Assembly: GCA_023415305.1 (NCBI GenBank)
Contig: JAEZKZ010000052.1
Span: forward strand, 1 to 64,000
Origin: Bacillota bacterium
GTDB lineage: Bacteria; Bacillota; Clostridia; Acetivibrionales; DSM-1351
Length of the DNA stretch: 64,000 bases
Direction of reading: 5' to 3'
The translations under genes were made by a program, and so were the position numbers. This document shows positions 1 to 8,873 of the stretch, one piece after another (within the stretch, counting starts at the first letter, position 1; the number at the start of each line of letters is the position of its first letter). The notes beneath the pieces are model-generated. The model was given only the letters and a program-made list of their open reading frames with translations. It made no database searches and had not been told where the DNA came from.

Positions 1-1
1 A

Positions 2-604
2 CTTATAGGAATGGAAAGAGAAAACCGAAGACGTGCTGCAGGCTTCAGAACGCATATACTTGTTTCGGTGGGGGCTGCTCTGGCTATGGTGTCCTCAGAG
101 TATATTTTTAACCTCTATAAAGGTATAACAAATCTTGATCCGGCAAGGCTGGGGGCTCAAGTTATTAGTGGAATAGGTTTCTTGGGAGCAGGAACAATTA
201 TCAAAGAAGGGGCAAATGTAAAAGGGCTGACTACAGCTGCAACCCTGTGGACTGTATCATGTGTTGGACTTGCTGCAGGTATGGGCTTTTATGAGGCTGC
301 TATTGTAGCTACCGCAATAATATATTTGACCTTGGTTTTTTTAAGGAAGTTTGAAAATGTAATAAATAAGTCGGATAGCACTGTTAAATTAAGTATGAAA
401 ATAGCTCAACCGTCAGAACAATTTGCAAAGGTAGATTCACTAATAAAAAGTACAAAAACAAAAGTAAGAAAAATGGAGATTATAACTCAGGCTGAAGATA
501 ATGTATATCTGCAAATTGTTTTACAAATCCCAAAGAGACAAAACAAAGAGAAAATTATGAGGGATATTCTCAACTTAAAAGATGAGAACATTAGTGCTAC
601 TTAA
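2..604 (+). CDS. MgtC/SapB-family membrane protein (5' end outside window)
   Basis: The frame is already open at the left edge (Leu-Ile-Gly before the first in-window Met), so the gene begins upstream and this is a partial CDS. The visible part starts inside the family signature (LIGMERENRRRAAGFRTH) and continues through GGLTTAATLW-like sequence (KGLTTAATLWTVSCVG), which is typical of the MgtC membrane domain. Three hydrophobic segments follow, then a charged C-terminal domain of about 75 residues resembling the soluble ACT-like domain of longer MgtC proteins. The family is tied to magnesium limitation and control of the membrane ATP synthase or transporters in other bacteria; no specific role can be read here. 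It ends 36 bases before the SIS gene, so co-transcription is possible. Confidence 0.85.
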   Translation, partial: LIGMERENRRRAAGFRTHILVSVGAALAMVSSEYIFNLYKGITNLDPARLGAQVISGIGFLGAGTIIKEGANVKGLTTAATLWTVSCVGLAAGMGFYEAAIVATAIIYLTLVFLRKFENVINKSDSTVKLSMKIAQPSEQFAKVDSLIKSTKTKVRKMEIITQAEDNVYLQIVLQIPKRQNKEKIMRDILNLKDENISAT

Positions 605-640
605 ATTAAACAATAAAAAACTACTATTAAGGGGGATAAA

Positions 641-1681
641 ATGAGTTTAACTTACAAAGAAACTATGAATCAATACGAGGCATTGAAGAGAACATTTGAG
701 TATATATATAGTCAAAAGGTTAGCCTTCGCCAGTTCATTGAGACTCACAAGCCCAAGTCAATCACTTTCGTAGGAAGCGGATCGAGCTATTATATTTCTC
801 AATCCTTTGAAATGATGGCAAAGCTAAGAATGGGTATCGCTGCCTCATCTATTCCAGCAGGAGACCTAATGCTTCATTACAGGAAATATACTAAGATGTT
901 GGAGAACACTTTACTGGTTGTAGTATCAAGATCGGGAAGTACCTCGGAGATTATAAATTCGATTAAATATATAAAATCAGAACTAAATGTTCCAGTATTA
1001 AGCGTTAGCTGTGTCGCAGGATCAGAATTGTCAAAGCTTTCAGACATATCCATAGAAATCCCATGGGCATTTGATGAGAGCGTATGCCAGACAAGAACTG
1101 TCAGCAACATGTACGCCGCCATTACCCAGGTGATTGGTTATTGGAGCGATGACAATACAGTAATAAATGATTTGAGTACTGTAATAGAGGCTGGAGACAC
1201 ATTCCTCTCAAAAAATGAAGCTGGACTTAAATCAGTTGCCTGCATGGAATGGAAGAAAACCGTATTACTGGCTGATGGAGAGCTTCAGGGAATTGCTACA
1301 GAGGGTTCCCTGGCATTTAAGGAAATTTCCCAAATCCCCTCCAATTGCTATCACCTGTTAGATTCAAGACATGGGCCTATGGTAATGATCGATGAAGATA
1401 CTCTTGTTATTGCATGTCTTACAAGAAGTGACATAAATACCCAGATAGCTTTGGTGAAAGACATAGTATGTAAAGGCGCAAAGGTTGTTGTATATACTGA
1501 TGAGCCTATTCCAAGTATTGAGGGGGTTACTCTTCATGTCACCTCCGGACTGTCCCTGGAGCATGCTGTACAGGGAATACCCTTCATTAATTTATCGCAG
1601 TTGATTGCGTATTATAAGGCTGTTGAAACAGGCAGTAATCCGGACCAGCCAAACGGGCTGTCTGCATGGATTAAACTATAA
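641..1681 (+). CDS. SIS-domain sugar isomerase/deaminase (AgaS/GlmS-like)
   Basis: The protein of 346 residues has two sugar-isomerase (SIS) domains, about residues 30-170 and 200-330, and no N-terminal glutaminase domain. The phosphosugar-binding segments VGSGSSYY (about 44-51) and SRSGSTSEI (about 96-104) are intact. It is therefore of the AgaS/FrlB/GlmS-C type, acting in the cytoplasm on a phosphorylated amino or keto sugar. Its neighbours, a PfkB kinase, a GH36-like glycosidase and a GatZ/KbaZ protein, suggest conversion of galactosamine-6-phosphate to tagatose-6-phosphate. That is inference from context, and a glucosamine-6-phosphate or fructosamine substrate is also possible. A GGGGG ribosome site lies before the ATG. 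The next gene starts 18 bases after its stop, so they are almost certainly co-transcribed. Confidence 0.8.
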   Translation: MSLTYKETMNQYEALKRTFEYIYSQKVSLRQFIETHKPKSITFVGSGSSYYISQSFEMMAKLRMGIAASSIPAGDLMLHYRKYTKMLENTLLVVVSRSGSTSEIINSIKYIKSELNVPVLSVSCVAGSELSKLSDISIEIPWAFDESVCQTRTVSNMYAAITQVIGYWSDDNTVINDLSTVIEAGDTFLSKNEAGLKSVACMEWKKTVLLADGELQGIATEGSLAFKEISQIPSNCYHLLDSRHGPMVMIDEDTLVIACLTRSDINTQIALVKDIVCKGAKVVVYTDEPIPSIEGVTLHVTSGLSLEHAVQGIPFINLSQLIAYYKAVETGSNPDQPNGLSAWIKL

Positions 1682-1699
1682 TTTATGTGAGGATTTAAA

Positions 1700-2620
1700 A
1701 TGAGAGAATTTGATGTTCTTGCAATTGGTGAGCTGAATGTTGATATGATAATGACGGGTATGAAAAGTATGCCGGTGATCGGCAGGGAGTTAATCGCAAA
1801 AGATTGCTCGGTTGTGCTTGGGAGTTCAACGGCTATTTGTGCCTGTGGAATCTCAAGACTTGGGCTGAAAACAGGGTTTATCGGTACAGTTGGAAAAGAC
1901 AGTTTTGGAAAAATTGTATTGAAGAGCCTTGAACAGTATGGTATTGATCTTCGGCATGTTAATGTCAGTGAAGATGTCAAGACAGGTATAACCGTTTCAC
2001 TTAGTACAGAAAAGGACAGAGCCTTGGTGTCTTACCTTGGCTCTATTGATTACCTTACACGTGAAGACATTGATTTTGAATTACTAAAAAATGCAAGGCA
2101 TATTCATATTGGATCATATTTTCTTCAGAGCAGACTGAGACCTGGTATCCCTGATATTTTTAAGGTAGCAAAGAGTTATGGTGTAACAACATCGCTGGAT
2201 TCCGGCTGGGATGATACTGGGAATTGGGAATATGGAATATGGGATGCACTAAAATATACAGATATTTTTTTCCCAAATGAAGTTGAGGCGCTAAATATTA
2301 CGAAAAGTAAAACAGTTGAGCAAGCAGCGGATATACTCTCAGAACACTGTGATACTGTTGTGGTGAAGTGCGGAAATAAAGGAGCCGTGTCAAAACGCGG
2401 TAATTTAATCATAACAAAACCAACGTATGATATAAAGGCTATTGATACGACTGGAGCGGGAGATTCATTTAATGCCGGCTACATATATGCATTTTTAAAT
2501 GGCTTTGAGCAGGAACAATGTCTGAATTATGGAAATGCCTGCGGATCTATTAGTGTAACAAAAATAGGAGGCGCTTCTTCCTGTGCAACGCTGGAAGAAG
2601 TAAAAGCACTGGTTGGGTAG
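1700..2620 (+). CDS. PfkB-family carbohydrate kinase
   Basis: A ribokinase/PfkB sugar kinase of 306 residues, the family's usual length. The N-terminal motif GELNVDMIMTG and the glycine-rich GTVGKDSFGK segment are present. The C-terminal signature DTTGAGDSFNAGY (about 249-261) contains the catalytic-base aspartate at about residue 255 and the anion hole. No signal peptide is present, so it is cytoplasmic. It probably phosphorylates a sugar or sugar phosphate; between an isomerase and an aldolase subunit, tagatose-6-phosphate (1-phosphotransferase) is the attractive substrate, but PfkB substrates cannot be told from sequence alone. A GTGAGGA ribosome site precedes the ATG. Confidence 0.87.
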   Translation: MREFDVLAIGELNVDMIMTGMKSMPVIGRELIAKDCSVVLGSSTAICACGISRLGLKTGFIGTVGKDSFGKIVLKSLEQYGIDLRHVNVSEDVKTGITVSLSTEKDRALVSYLGSIDYLTREDIDFELLKNARHIHIGSYFLQSRLRPGIPDIFKVAKSYGVTTSLDSGWDDTGNWEYGIWDALKYTDIFFPNEVEALNITKSKTVEQAADILSEHCDTVVVKCGNKGAVSKRGNLIITKPTYDIKAIDTTGAGDSFNAGYIYAFLNGFEQEQCLNYGNACGSISVTKIGGASSCATLEEVKALVG

Positions 2621-2653
2621 ATGACTTAATAGTTATTCCAGGACTGGCAATAT

Positions 2654-2738
2654 AACGAGGCAAGAAAATGTCTCCCACTTCTATAAGTGGCGGGTAGCAC
2701 TTTGGTTATCAGGTGGTGAGAATATCTCCCGCCTCGTT
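2654..2738. repeat. Intergenic inverted repeat (AACGAGGC arms)
   Basis: The arms AACGAGGC and GCCTCGTT are perfectly complementary over 8 bp and enclose a second small hairpin (CCCACTTctataAGTGGcGGG). It lies directly after the PfkB gene and before the GH36-like gene. There is no T tract, so it is not an ordinary terminator; it may protect or process the mRNA. Confidence 0.55.
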
Positions 2739-2740
2739 GA

Positions 2741-2802
2741 AACGCCGCTGATGTAATGAAATTTTTCTACAATCGAAAAATTTCATTTTGAATCTAGGCG
2801 TT
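2741..2802. repeat. Perfect 13-bp hairpin within an AACGCC/GGCGTT outer stem
   Basis: AATGAAATTTTTC pairs perfectly with GAAAAATTTCATT around a 7-base loop, and an outer AACGCC/GGCGTT pair closes the structure. It sits two bases after the preceding inverted repeat, in the 5' leader of the GH36-like gene. The lower arm of the hairpin is not followed by a U run on either strand. Confidence 0.55.
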
Positions 2803-2845
2803 ATAATGCTTGTTTCTAATAGAACTATAATAATTGGGGGATATC

Positions 2846-4936
2846 ATGTCGAATAGGTTAATTAAAATTTTTGATGCTTCAGTGGAAGCTATCTTGTCTA
2901 CAGTAAATAAGCCTGATGAATGGAGGACATTGGAGCTGTCATCCGATACTTTCTGTTTATTTCACAAAGGGATAGCACTTGAATTCAACACAACGTTAGA
3001 GAGTCGTTTGCATGCAATAATAGACGGCCGAGTGGTAACTGTAGGAGATTTTATGGACTCTCACTACATCATCTCCGACAATGTGAAAGAAAGCTTTGAG
3101 GCAAAAAGATTAGAAGGTTGGGAAATCGAAGATGAGTTTGGCTGCGGAAAACTATACTGCGTGAGTGGATGCAATAAGGATTTAGAGCAAAAAATAAAAA
3201 TAAAGGCCTATGACGCGTTCCCCTCTGTAGTCTTTGTTACGGTATCCTATACCAACACGGGTAAAAACACTATTTCCATAGACCGTTGGATAAATAACAG
3301 ATATATGTTATCCCAAATTGGAAACAAAGAAGAGGATATCCTGTTCTGGTCATATCAAAGCGGTTCGTATGAAGAAAGGCCCGATTGGGTGGTACCGTTA
3401 AAAGTCGGATTTCATCAAGAAAACTATATGGGGATGAATAATTCGGATTATGGTGGAGGTACTCCCATAAGTGATGTCTGGCGCAGAGACATAGGTATAG
3501 CAACAGGACATGTGGAACTCCTGCCCAAGCTGGTATCTATTCCGGTTTCATTACCTGATAGTCGAGGTGCAGTAATTTCAATTGAAGCGAATGTGAAAAC
3601 CAGTTTAGAGCCTGGTGAAAGCATGGATAGCTTGGAAACCTTTGTAATGGTTCATAGAGGTGATTTTTATCCGGCGTTAAAAGAGTATAGAGATATTATG
3701 ATAAAAAAAGGTATCCATTTTGATGGTATCTCTGAACAAGCATATGAACCAACCTGGTGCGCCTGGGGCTATGAGCGTAATTTTACAATGGATATGATTT
3801 ACGGTGCACTTCCTATGGTGAAAAAGCTGGGGATCAAGTGGGTATGTCTCGATGATGGCTGGCAAAGCGAGGAAGGGGACTATACCCTAAATAAAGATAA
3901 ATTTCCTAATGGGGAAGCAGATATGAAGAGGTTTGTCGATGTATTGCATTCTCAGGGCTTTAAATTCCAACTGTGGTGGATTCCTCTGGCTATAGACCCA
4001 AAATCGCAACTAATGAAGGAGCATCCTGAACATTTACTACTCAATAAGGACAAGGGCACATGCGAAATTACTTGGTTCGACAACTACTATATGTGTCCTG
4101 CAAGTTCTGATGTTAGAGAGCACACAAGGCAAGCACTAAAAAAGATGCTTATAGACTGGGGTGTCGATGGCCTTAAAATAGATGGGCAGCATCTAAATGC
4201 TGCACCTCCATGCTACAATGAAAAACATATGCATTCCCGTCCGGAAGAGTCTTATGAACAGATACCGGAGTTTTTCAAAATGGTGTATGAGTTAGTAAGA
4301 GAGATAAAGCCTGAGGCGACTGTCATGTTTTGTCCATGCGGGACAGGGTATTCCTTTTTCACAATGCCTTACTACAATATTCCTGTGGCATCAGATCCCA
4401 GCAGTTCCTGGCAAGTCAGAACCAAGGGAAAGGTTTTTAAAGCCTTAATGGGTCAGAACGCTGCGTTCCATGGAGATCATGTAGAGCTCAGTGACAATGA
4501 AAATGATTTTGCGTCCACAGTAGGTATTGGCGGTGTAATTGATACAAAGTTCACTTGGCCAGTTGGGTCTGCACCAGTATCCATTCTAAAACCAGATACA
4601 ACATATGACCTGAATGAAGTTAAAGAACAAGAGTGGGCTAAATGGCTGGATATATACAGAAGGAAAGCACTTTCCAAAGGTGAATATATAGGCGAATTAT
4701 ATACAATGGGCTTTGATTTGCCTGAAGGACATGCTATTAAAGTAGGTGAAAAGATGTACTTTGCATTTTTTGCTGAGGAATGGAAGGGTGAAGTTGAGCT
4801 TAGAGGGCTTGATGAGAGACGGTATTCTGTTTATGACTATATTAATAACGTTTTCTACCCTTCAGTTCAAGGTACCACAGCAAAGCTTGATACCGAGTTT
4901 ACCCGCTATTTGCTTCTTGAGGTCAGTCCTATATAA
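2846..4936 (+). CDS. GH36-like alpha-glycosidase (alpha-galactosidase / alpha-N-acetylgalactosaminidase type)
   Basis: A protein of 696 residues with an N-terminal beta-sandwich and a central (beta/alpha)8 barrel of clan GH-D. WVCLDDGWQ (about 332-340) marks the barrel entry. The aspartate in GLKIDGQ (about 446) takes the place of the GH36 nucleophile in KWDMN-type motifs, and the segment ASDPSSSWQVRTKG further on holds the likely acid/base aspartate. These motifs deviate from classical alpha-galactosidases, so the substrate is uncertain. There is no signal peptide, suggesting action on imported oligosaccharides. A TTG 12 bases upstream would also open the frame, but GGGGG there serves as the ribosome site, so the ATG was chosen. 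The next gene follows after 67 bases. Confidence 0.78.
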   Translation: MSNRLIKIFDASVEAILSTVNKPDEWRTLELSSDTFCLFHKGIALEFNTTLESRLHAIIDGRVVTVGDFMDSHYIISDNVKESFEAKRLEGWEIEDEFGCGKLYCVSGCNKDLEQKIKIKAYDAFPSVVFVTVSYTNTGKNTISIDRWINNRYMLSQIGNKEEDILFWSYQSGSYEERPDWVVPLKVGFHQENYMGMNNSDYGGGTPISDVWRRDIGIATGHVELLPKLVSIPVSLPDSRGAVISIEANVKTSLEPGESMDSLETFVMVHRGDFYPALKEYRDIMIKKGIHFDGISEQAYEPTWCAWGYERNFTMDMIYGALPMVKKLGIKWVCLDDGWQSEEGDYTLNKDKFPNGEADMKRFVDVLHSQGFKFQLWWIPLAIDPKSQLMKEHPEHLLLNKDKGTCEITWFDNYYMCPASSDVREHTRQALKKMLIDWGVDGLKIDGQHLNAAPPCYNEKHMHSRPEESYEQIPEFFKMVYELVREIKPEATVMFCPCGTGYSFFTMPYYNIPVASDPSSSWQVRTKGKVFKALMGQNAAFHGDHVELSDNENDFASTVGIGGVIDTKFTWPVGSAPVSILKPDTTYDLNEVKEQEWAKWLDIYRRKALSKGEYIGELYTMGFDLPEGHAIKVGEKMYFAFFAEEWKGEVELRGLDERRYSVYDYINNVFYPSVQGTTAKLDTEFTRYLLLEVSPI

Positions 4937-5003
4937 CATCCCCGAAAAAAATTACTTTAAATTTTATTAACTAATGCAGATAAATTCGTGTATGGAGGTT
5001 GCT

Positions 5004-6320
5004 ATGGGCATCACACATCCTTTAAAACAACTCGTAAGAGTACAGAAAATGGGTATTGCAAAAGGTGCTTATTCAGCGTGCAGTGCAAATGAATATGTAA
5101 TCGAAGCAGTCTTGCAAAGGGCTTTGGCTTCAGATATGTATGTGTATATTGAAGCGACTGCAAACCAGGTAAATCAATTTGGTGGATATACAAATATGAC
5201 TCCCTTCAATTTTAGAGATTTTGTTTATTCAATAGCAGGGAAACTAAATTTTCCAATAGAAAGGATTATCCTTGGAGGAGATCATTTAGGGCCTTTAACA
5301 TGGAAGAATGAAAAATCTGAAATTGCTATGGAAAAATCCATTCAACTAATAAAGCAATATGTTAGTGCCGGATTTTCAAAGATACATATTGACACCAGTA
5401 TGCACCTTGCTGATGACAATCCGGGAACCAGACTTGACACAAGGATTATTGCTGAAAGAAGCGCAATTTTGTGTCAAGCCGCTCAGGATGCATATGCCGA
5501 ACTGTGTTTACAGAAGCCGAACACACTTGAGCCAGTCTACGTTGTGGGCAGTGAGGTTCCTATCCCCGGAGGCAGTCAGGAGGCTGAAACTGTACAAGTA
5601 ACAAAACCTGAGGATTTCGAAGAAACAGTTGATACTTTCAAAAGATTTTTTTCTCAAAAGGGCCTTGACGGAGCATGGGAAAACGTAGTTGCCGTTGTAG
5701 TGCAGCCGGGAGTTGAATTTGGAGATGAAATAATCCATGAGTATAACCCCAGCAACGCAAGAGCCTTGTGCAACAGCTTGAAACAGTATCCACAGCTTGT
5801 ATTTGAAGGGCATTCGACAGATTATCAAACTCCGGGAGCCTTAAGACAAATGGTTGAAGACGGAATAGCCATATTAAAGGTGGGACCGGCGTTGACCTTT
5901 GCACTTAGAGAAGGGTTGTTTGCCCTCAACTATATTGAAAATGAGCTTTTCAAATATGATACATCGAAGAGGTTATCCAACTTTATTGATGTACTGGATA
6001 ATACAATGGTAAAAAACAGGGACAATTGGGAAAAGCATTACCATGGCAGCGATGACATAATACGTCTTGCCAGAAAATACAGCTTATCTGACAGGGCTCG
6101 TTACTATCTGCCTTTAAGGGAGGTAAGAGACGCTTTGGAGCTTATGCTGCATAATGTGAACAGCGTTAAAATACCGTTGACACTTATAAGTGAATACATG
6201 CCAAAACAATACACCAAAATACGTAATGGAATTTTAAAGAATTCACCGGAGGAGCTTTTTAAAGATAGAATTGTAAACTGTATAGATGATTACATATATG
6301 CAATATCTCCAAATATCTGA
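5004..6320 (+). CDS. GatZ/KbaZ-family tagatose-bisphosphate aldolase subunit
   Basis: A protein of 438 residues matching the class II D-tagatose-bisphosphate aldolase Z-subunit family, with IEATANQVNQFGGYTNMTP, GGDHLGPLTW and KIHIDTSMHLADD segments. In enteric bacteria GatZ or KbaZ stabilises a catalytic GatY/KbaY partner; no Y-type gene is in this window. Some bacteria carry only the Z-type gene in galactosamine clusters, so it may act alone or use a partner encoded elsewhere. The start was placed at ATGGGC because GGAGG lies 6 bases before it; an ATG 30 bases further upstream has no ribosome site. It is the last gene of the cluster, followed by a terminator. Confidence 0.82.
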   Translation: MGITHPLKQLVRVQKMGIAKGAYSACSANEYVIEAVLQRALASDMYVYIEATANQVNQFGGYTNMTPFNFRDFVYSIAGKLNFPIERIILGGDHLGPLTWKNEKSEIAMEKSIQLIKQYVSAGFSKIHIDTSMHLADDNPGTRLDTRIIAERSAILCQAAQDAYAELCLQKPNTLEPVYVVGSEVPIPGGSQEAETVQVTKPEDFEETVDTFKRFFSQKGLDGAWENVVAVVVQPGVEFGDEIIHEYNPSNARALCNSLKQYPQLVFEGHSTDYQTPGALRQMVEDGIAILKVGPALTFALREGLFALNYIENELFKYDTSKRLSNFIDVLDNTMVKNRDNWEKHYHGSDDIIRLARKYSLSDRARYYLPLREVRDALELMLHNVNSVKIPLTLISEYMPKQYTKIRNGILKNSPEELFKDRIVNCIDDYIYAISPNI

Positions 6321-6348
6321 GGAATTGGGATATCTCTCCGCCAATAAT

Positions 6349-6385
6349 AAGGGCTATAGGTTTTTACCTATAGTCCTTTGTTATA
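6349..6385 (+). terminator. Rho-independent terminator after the SIS/PfkB/GH36/GatZ cluster
   Basis: AAGGGCTATAGG and CCTATAGTCCTTT form a 12-bp stem with one wobble and a T-rich loop, 29 bases after the GatZ stop. The 3' arm ends in CCTTTGTT. On the other strand the hairpin ends the DUF4430 gene region, so it may work in both directions. Confidence 0.75.
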
Positions 6386-6421
6386 CCCTGACTTGCTCCG
6401 TGGTTACAGGAGGAACAATTA

Positions 6422-6886
6422 TTATTCTCCTGCTTTTTCATATCGAAAGTCCACAACATCGTTATTGTTAACTTTATATAAGCTGATGTTTTCTAGTAAG
6501 CTTTCTCCGTTTATGTAACAATTCCAATATTTTCCATAATCATAAGATATGTCCATGATTGAAACGATAAACTTACCACCCTCACTGTCTTCTGTCTTCA
6601 TCTTTAGAGCGTCAATATCGTTCATTATTTCAAGCAAATTAGTCTTTTCAGTTTTTATTTTCTCGCTGTAAATAGCTTCTTTATTTATATTATAAATACT
6701 TAACGTTATTTCAATATCATTGTTCTTTTGCTCTTCGGGAGCCTTCGGTGTAACTCGCTCCACAGTCTGAGAAGTAGTTGATTCACTTATTTTTTCAGGG
6801 ATTGATTGTACATTGCTGCAAGCTGTTATGCTAAACAAATATAAAATTAATACAATTGATAATAATAACGATTTGATATTTTTCAT
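6422..6886 (-). CDS. DUF4430-type lipoprotein
   Basis: A 154-residue protein with a lipoprotein signal: a hydrophobic core then the lipobox FSITAC, with the lipid-modified Cys at about residue 23. A Ser/Thr/Glu-rich linker follows. The C-terminal half (YDYGKYWNCYINGESL and VNNNDVVDFRYEK) resembles DUF4430, a small beta domain related to the C-terminal part of cobalamin-binding transcobalamin and found in many secreted Firmicute proteins. It is anchored outside the membrane; its ligand is unknown. A GGAGGAAAAAC ribosome site precedes the ATG. It is transcribed alone, separated by a terminator from the maltodextrin operon on the same strand. Confidence 0.7.
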   Translation of the reverse strand: MKNIKSLLLSIVLILYLFSITACSNVQSIPEKISESTTSQTVERVTPKAPEEQKNNDIEITLSIYNINKEAIYSEKIKTEKTNLLEIMNDIDALKMKTEDSEGGKFIVSIMDISYDYGKYWNCYINGESLLENISLYKVNNNDVVDFRYEKAGE

Positions 6887-7021
6887 GTTGTTTTTCCTCC
6901 AATTATTTTAAGTGAACCGATAATTTTAATTTCAGTCAAGCAGATTCCATTTGATTAAGTCAGATGAATTTCAAAGATATTCATTGGTCAGTAACATTCT
7001 ATTTCATAAATTACTACACAA

Positions 7022-7066
7022 AAACCTCCAAACTGATGTATTTATTATAACATCAATTTGGAGGCT
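7022..7066 (-). terminator. Terminator of the maltodextrin operon
   Basis: Read on the minus strand, GCCTCCAAATTGATG pairs with CATCAGTTTGGAGGT around a short AT-rich loop, followed by TTTTTGTG. It stands 26 bases after the GH13 stop codon and ends the lacI-to-GH13 transcript. Confidence 0.85.
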
Positions 7067-7091
7067 TTAGGTAAATTTTGAATATGAAGTG

Positions 7092-8786
7092 TTACAGACC
7101 TTCCAAAATATACTTCTCATATGGATTAATTACTAATTTGAAAGTTTTTTCGTTGTTTAGGTATTCTTTTCCACTCATATGGTCAACAACCTTTTTACCG
7201 TACAAATCAAGCTCTATTTCAAAGGGATTGTTACCTCTGTTGAATACAACATGTAGTTCCTGCTCCTCGGTAAATCTTTTGAAAACATATACATCATCAC
7301 TAGTCAGCACTGTCTTAAAATTACCTTTTCTCAAAGCCGTAAGTGTTTTTCGCAGTAATATCATTTTTTTATAGGTGTCAAACACGTCGGTATTTATATT
7401 ATTGAAGTCAATTGTTCTGCGGCAGTCAGGGTCATTTGCACCTGTCAGACCGGCTTCATCTCCGTAGTATATCATTGGAATTCCGATACATGTAATGAGG
7501 AAAAACATTGCCAGCTTTAGTTTCTCAACGTCTTCATTACACTCATATAAAAATCTGCTGGTATCATGAGTATCTATCAAGTTAAGCAGGGAATTTCTCA
7601 TATTCAGTTTGAATTTACAAAAATACTTATTTATGTAAGCATCAAATTGCTCTGTTGATATTCTCTCTTTTGCAATATAGTCAATAAGAAATTCTCTCAG
7701 TGGATAATTCATGATGGAATCAAATTGATCCCCTTGGGAATAGCTGTCACAGCCGTCCCACAATTCACCGACTATAAATAAATTCTCCTTGATTTCTTTT
7801 ACTGCTCGTCTGAAATCACGCCAGAAATTGTGATCAATTTCATTTGCAACATCAAGCCTCCAGCCATCAATATCATAGTGCTCTATCCAATACCTTGAGA
7901 CTTCAAGAAAATACTTTTTTGCATTTTCACTTGCTGTATTTACCTTGGGCATGGTCTCTTCAGAACCAAAAGTATCATATTTGCCTGAGCCGTTGAACAT
8001 ATACCAGTCAAAGTATTTTGAGTTATCTTTATTAATGAGGATATCTTCGAAAGCAAAAAAGTGATTGCTGGTGTGATTAAAGACAGCGTCAAGAATTACC
8101 TTAATTCCTCGGTCATGGCATTTGTTCACTAATTCACGAAAAATTCTTCCGTCTCCAAAAGTTGAATCTATTTTGTAGTAATCCTTAATATCATATTTAT
8201 GACTGCTATCAGATTCAAAAATTGGGGTAAGGTATAAGCAGTTAATCCCCAGCTCGGACAAGTAATCTAATTTTTCAATAATTCCTTTCAGATTACCACC
8301 ATAGATCTCAGTACCTTTCGGCAGCCTGTACCAATTAGCGTCAATGTCCTGTTTATTGAATCTGTCGACAAAAATTTGATATACAATCATATCCTGCCAG
8401 GAATCATCTTTCTTATATAAATCCCCCCTGCAAATACAGGCAAACAAGTAGAACCGGTTTCTTTCCAATGGGGGTTGTTTCAAAAATAAGTCCTGTGCCA
8501 AGTATTCTACTGTATCGCCGTCTATAAGCTTAAAGTAGTAGCAGATCCTATTGAAACCGGGCTTTATAATGGTTTCATAATATTCGTACAGATCATCTGA
8601 AAAATTCAAGGACATTTCTTCTTCAAAAATTGTGATTTCCGGAACCGGTTGGTATCTGTCTCCATAACAAAGAATAACTTTATCCAGATCTTTTTTTCCT
8701 GTCCTAAGCTTTATTACCAGGCTATTTTCATCAAGAGCATAACAATATGAACTGTCACTCTTGTGGTATATTGCTTCTTTTAACAT
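7092..8786 (-). CDS. GH13 neopullulanase / cyclomaltodextrinase-type alpha-amylase
   Basis: A 564-residue GH13 enzyme with an N-terminal beta domain of about 110 residues (CBM34-like) before the barrel. The four conserved regions are present: DAVFNHTS (233-240), GWRLDVANE with nucleophile Asp312, the acid/base Glu341 in VGELW, and DTHDTS with the transition-state Asp408. QIFVDRF marks the start of the catalytic domain. No signal peptide is present, so it would cut imported maltodextrins or cyclodextrins in the cytoplasm. The ATG was chosen because GGAGGTAG lies just upstream; an in-frame ATG 54 bases earlier lacks a ribosome site. It is the last gene of the lacI-transporter-GH13 operon. Confidence 0.9.
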   Translation of the reverse strand: MLKEAIYHKSDSSYCYALDENSLVIKLRTGKKDLDKVILCYGDRYQPVPEITIFEEEMSLNFSDDLYEYYETIIKPGFNRICYYFKLIDGDTVEYLAQDLFLKQPPLERNRFYLFACICRGDLYKKDDSWQDMIVYQIFVDRFNKQDIDANWYRLPKGTEIYGGNLKGIIEKLDYLSELGINCLYLTPIFESDSSHKYDIKDYYKIDSTFGDGRIFRELVNKCHDRGIKVILDAVFNHTSNHFFAFEDILINKDNSKYFDWYMFNGSGKYDTFGSEETMPKVNTASENAKKYFLEVSRYWIEHYDIDGWRLDVANEIDHNFWRDFRRAVKEIKENLFIVGELWDGCDSYSQGDQFDSIMNYPLREFLIDYIAKERISTEQFDAYINKYFCKFKLNMRNSLLNLIDTHDTSRFLYECNEDVEKLKLAMFFLITCIGIPMIYYGDEAGLTGANDPDCRRTIDFNNINTDVFDTYKKMILLRKTLTALRKGNFKTVLTSDDVYVFKRFTEEQELHVVFNRGNNPFEIELDLYGKKVVDHMSGKEYLNNEKTFKLVINPYEKYILEGL

Positions 8787-8873
8787 AACTACCTCCATTG
8801 TAAATATAAAATATATGTACTGCCGGGTATATAACTCCAAATTTAATTAAAGCAGGGAATAATCTCAAAATTT

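Noticed and set aside
2654..2802. CRISPR-like repeats after the PfkB gene
   Set aside because: These are inverted, not direct, repeats and there are no regularly spaced copies.
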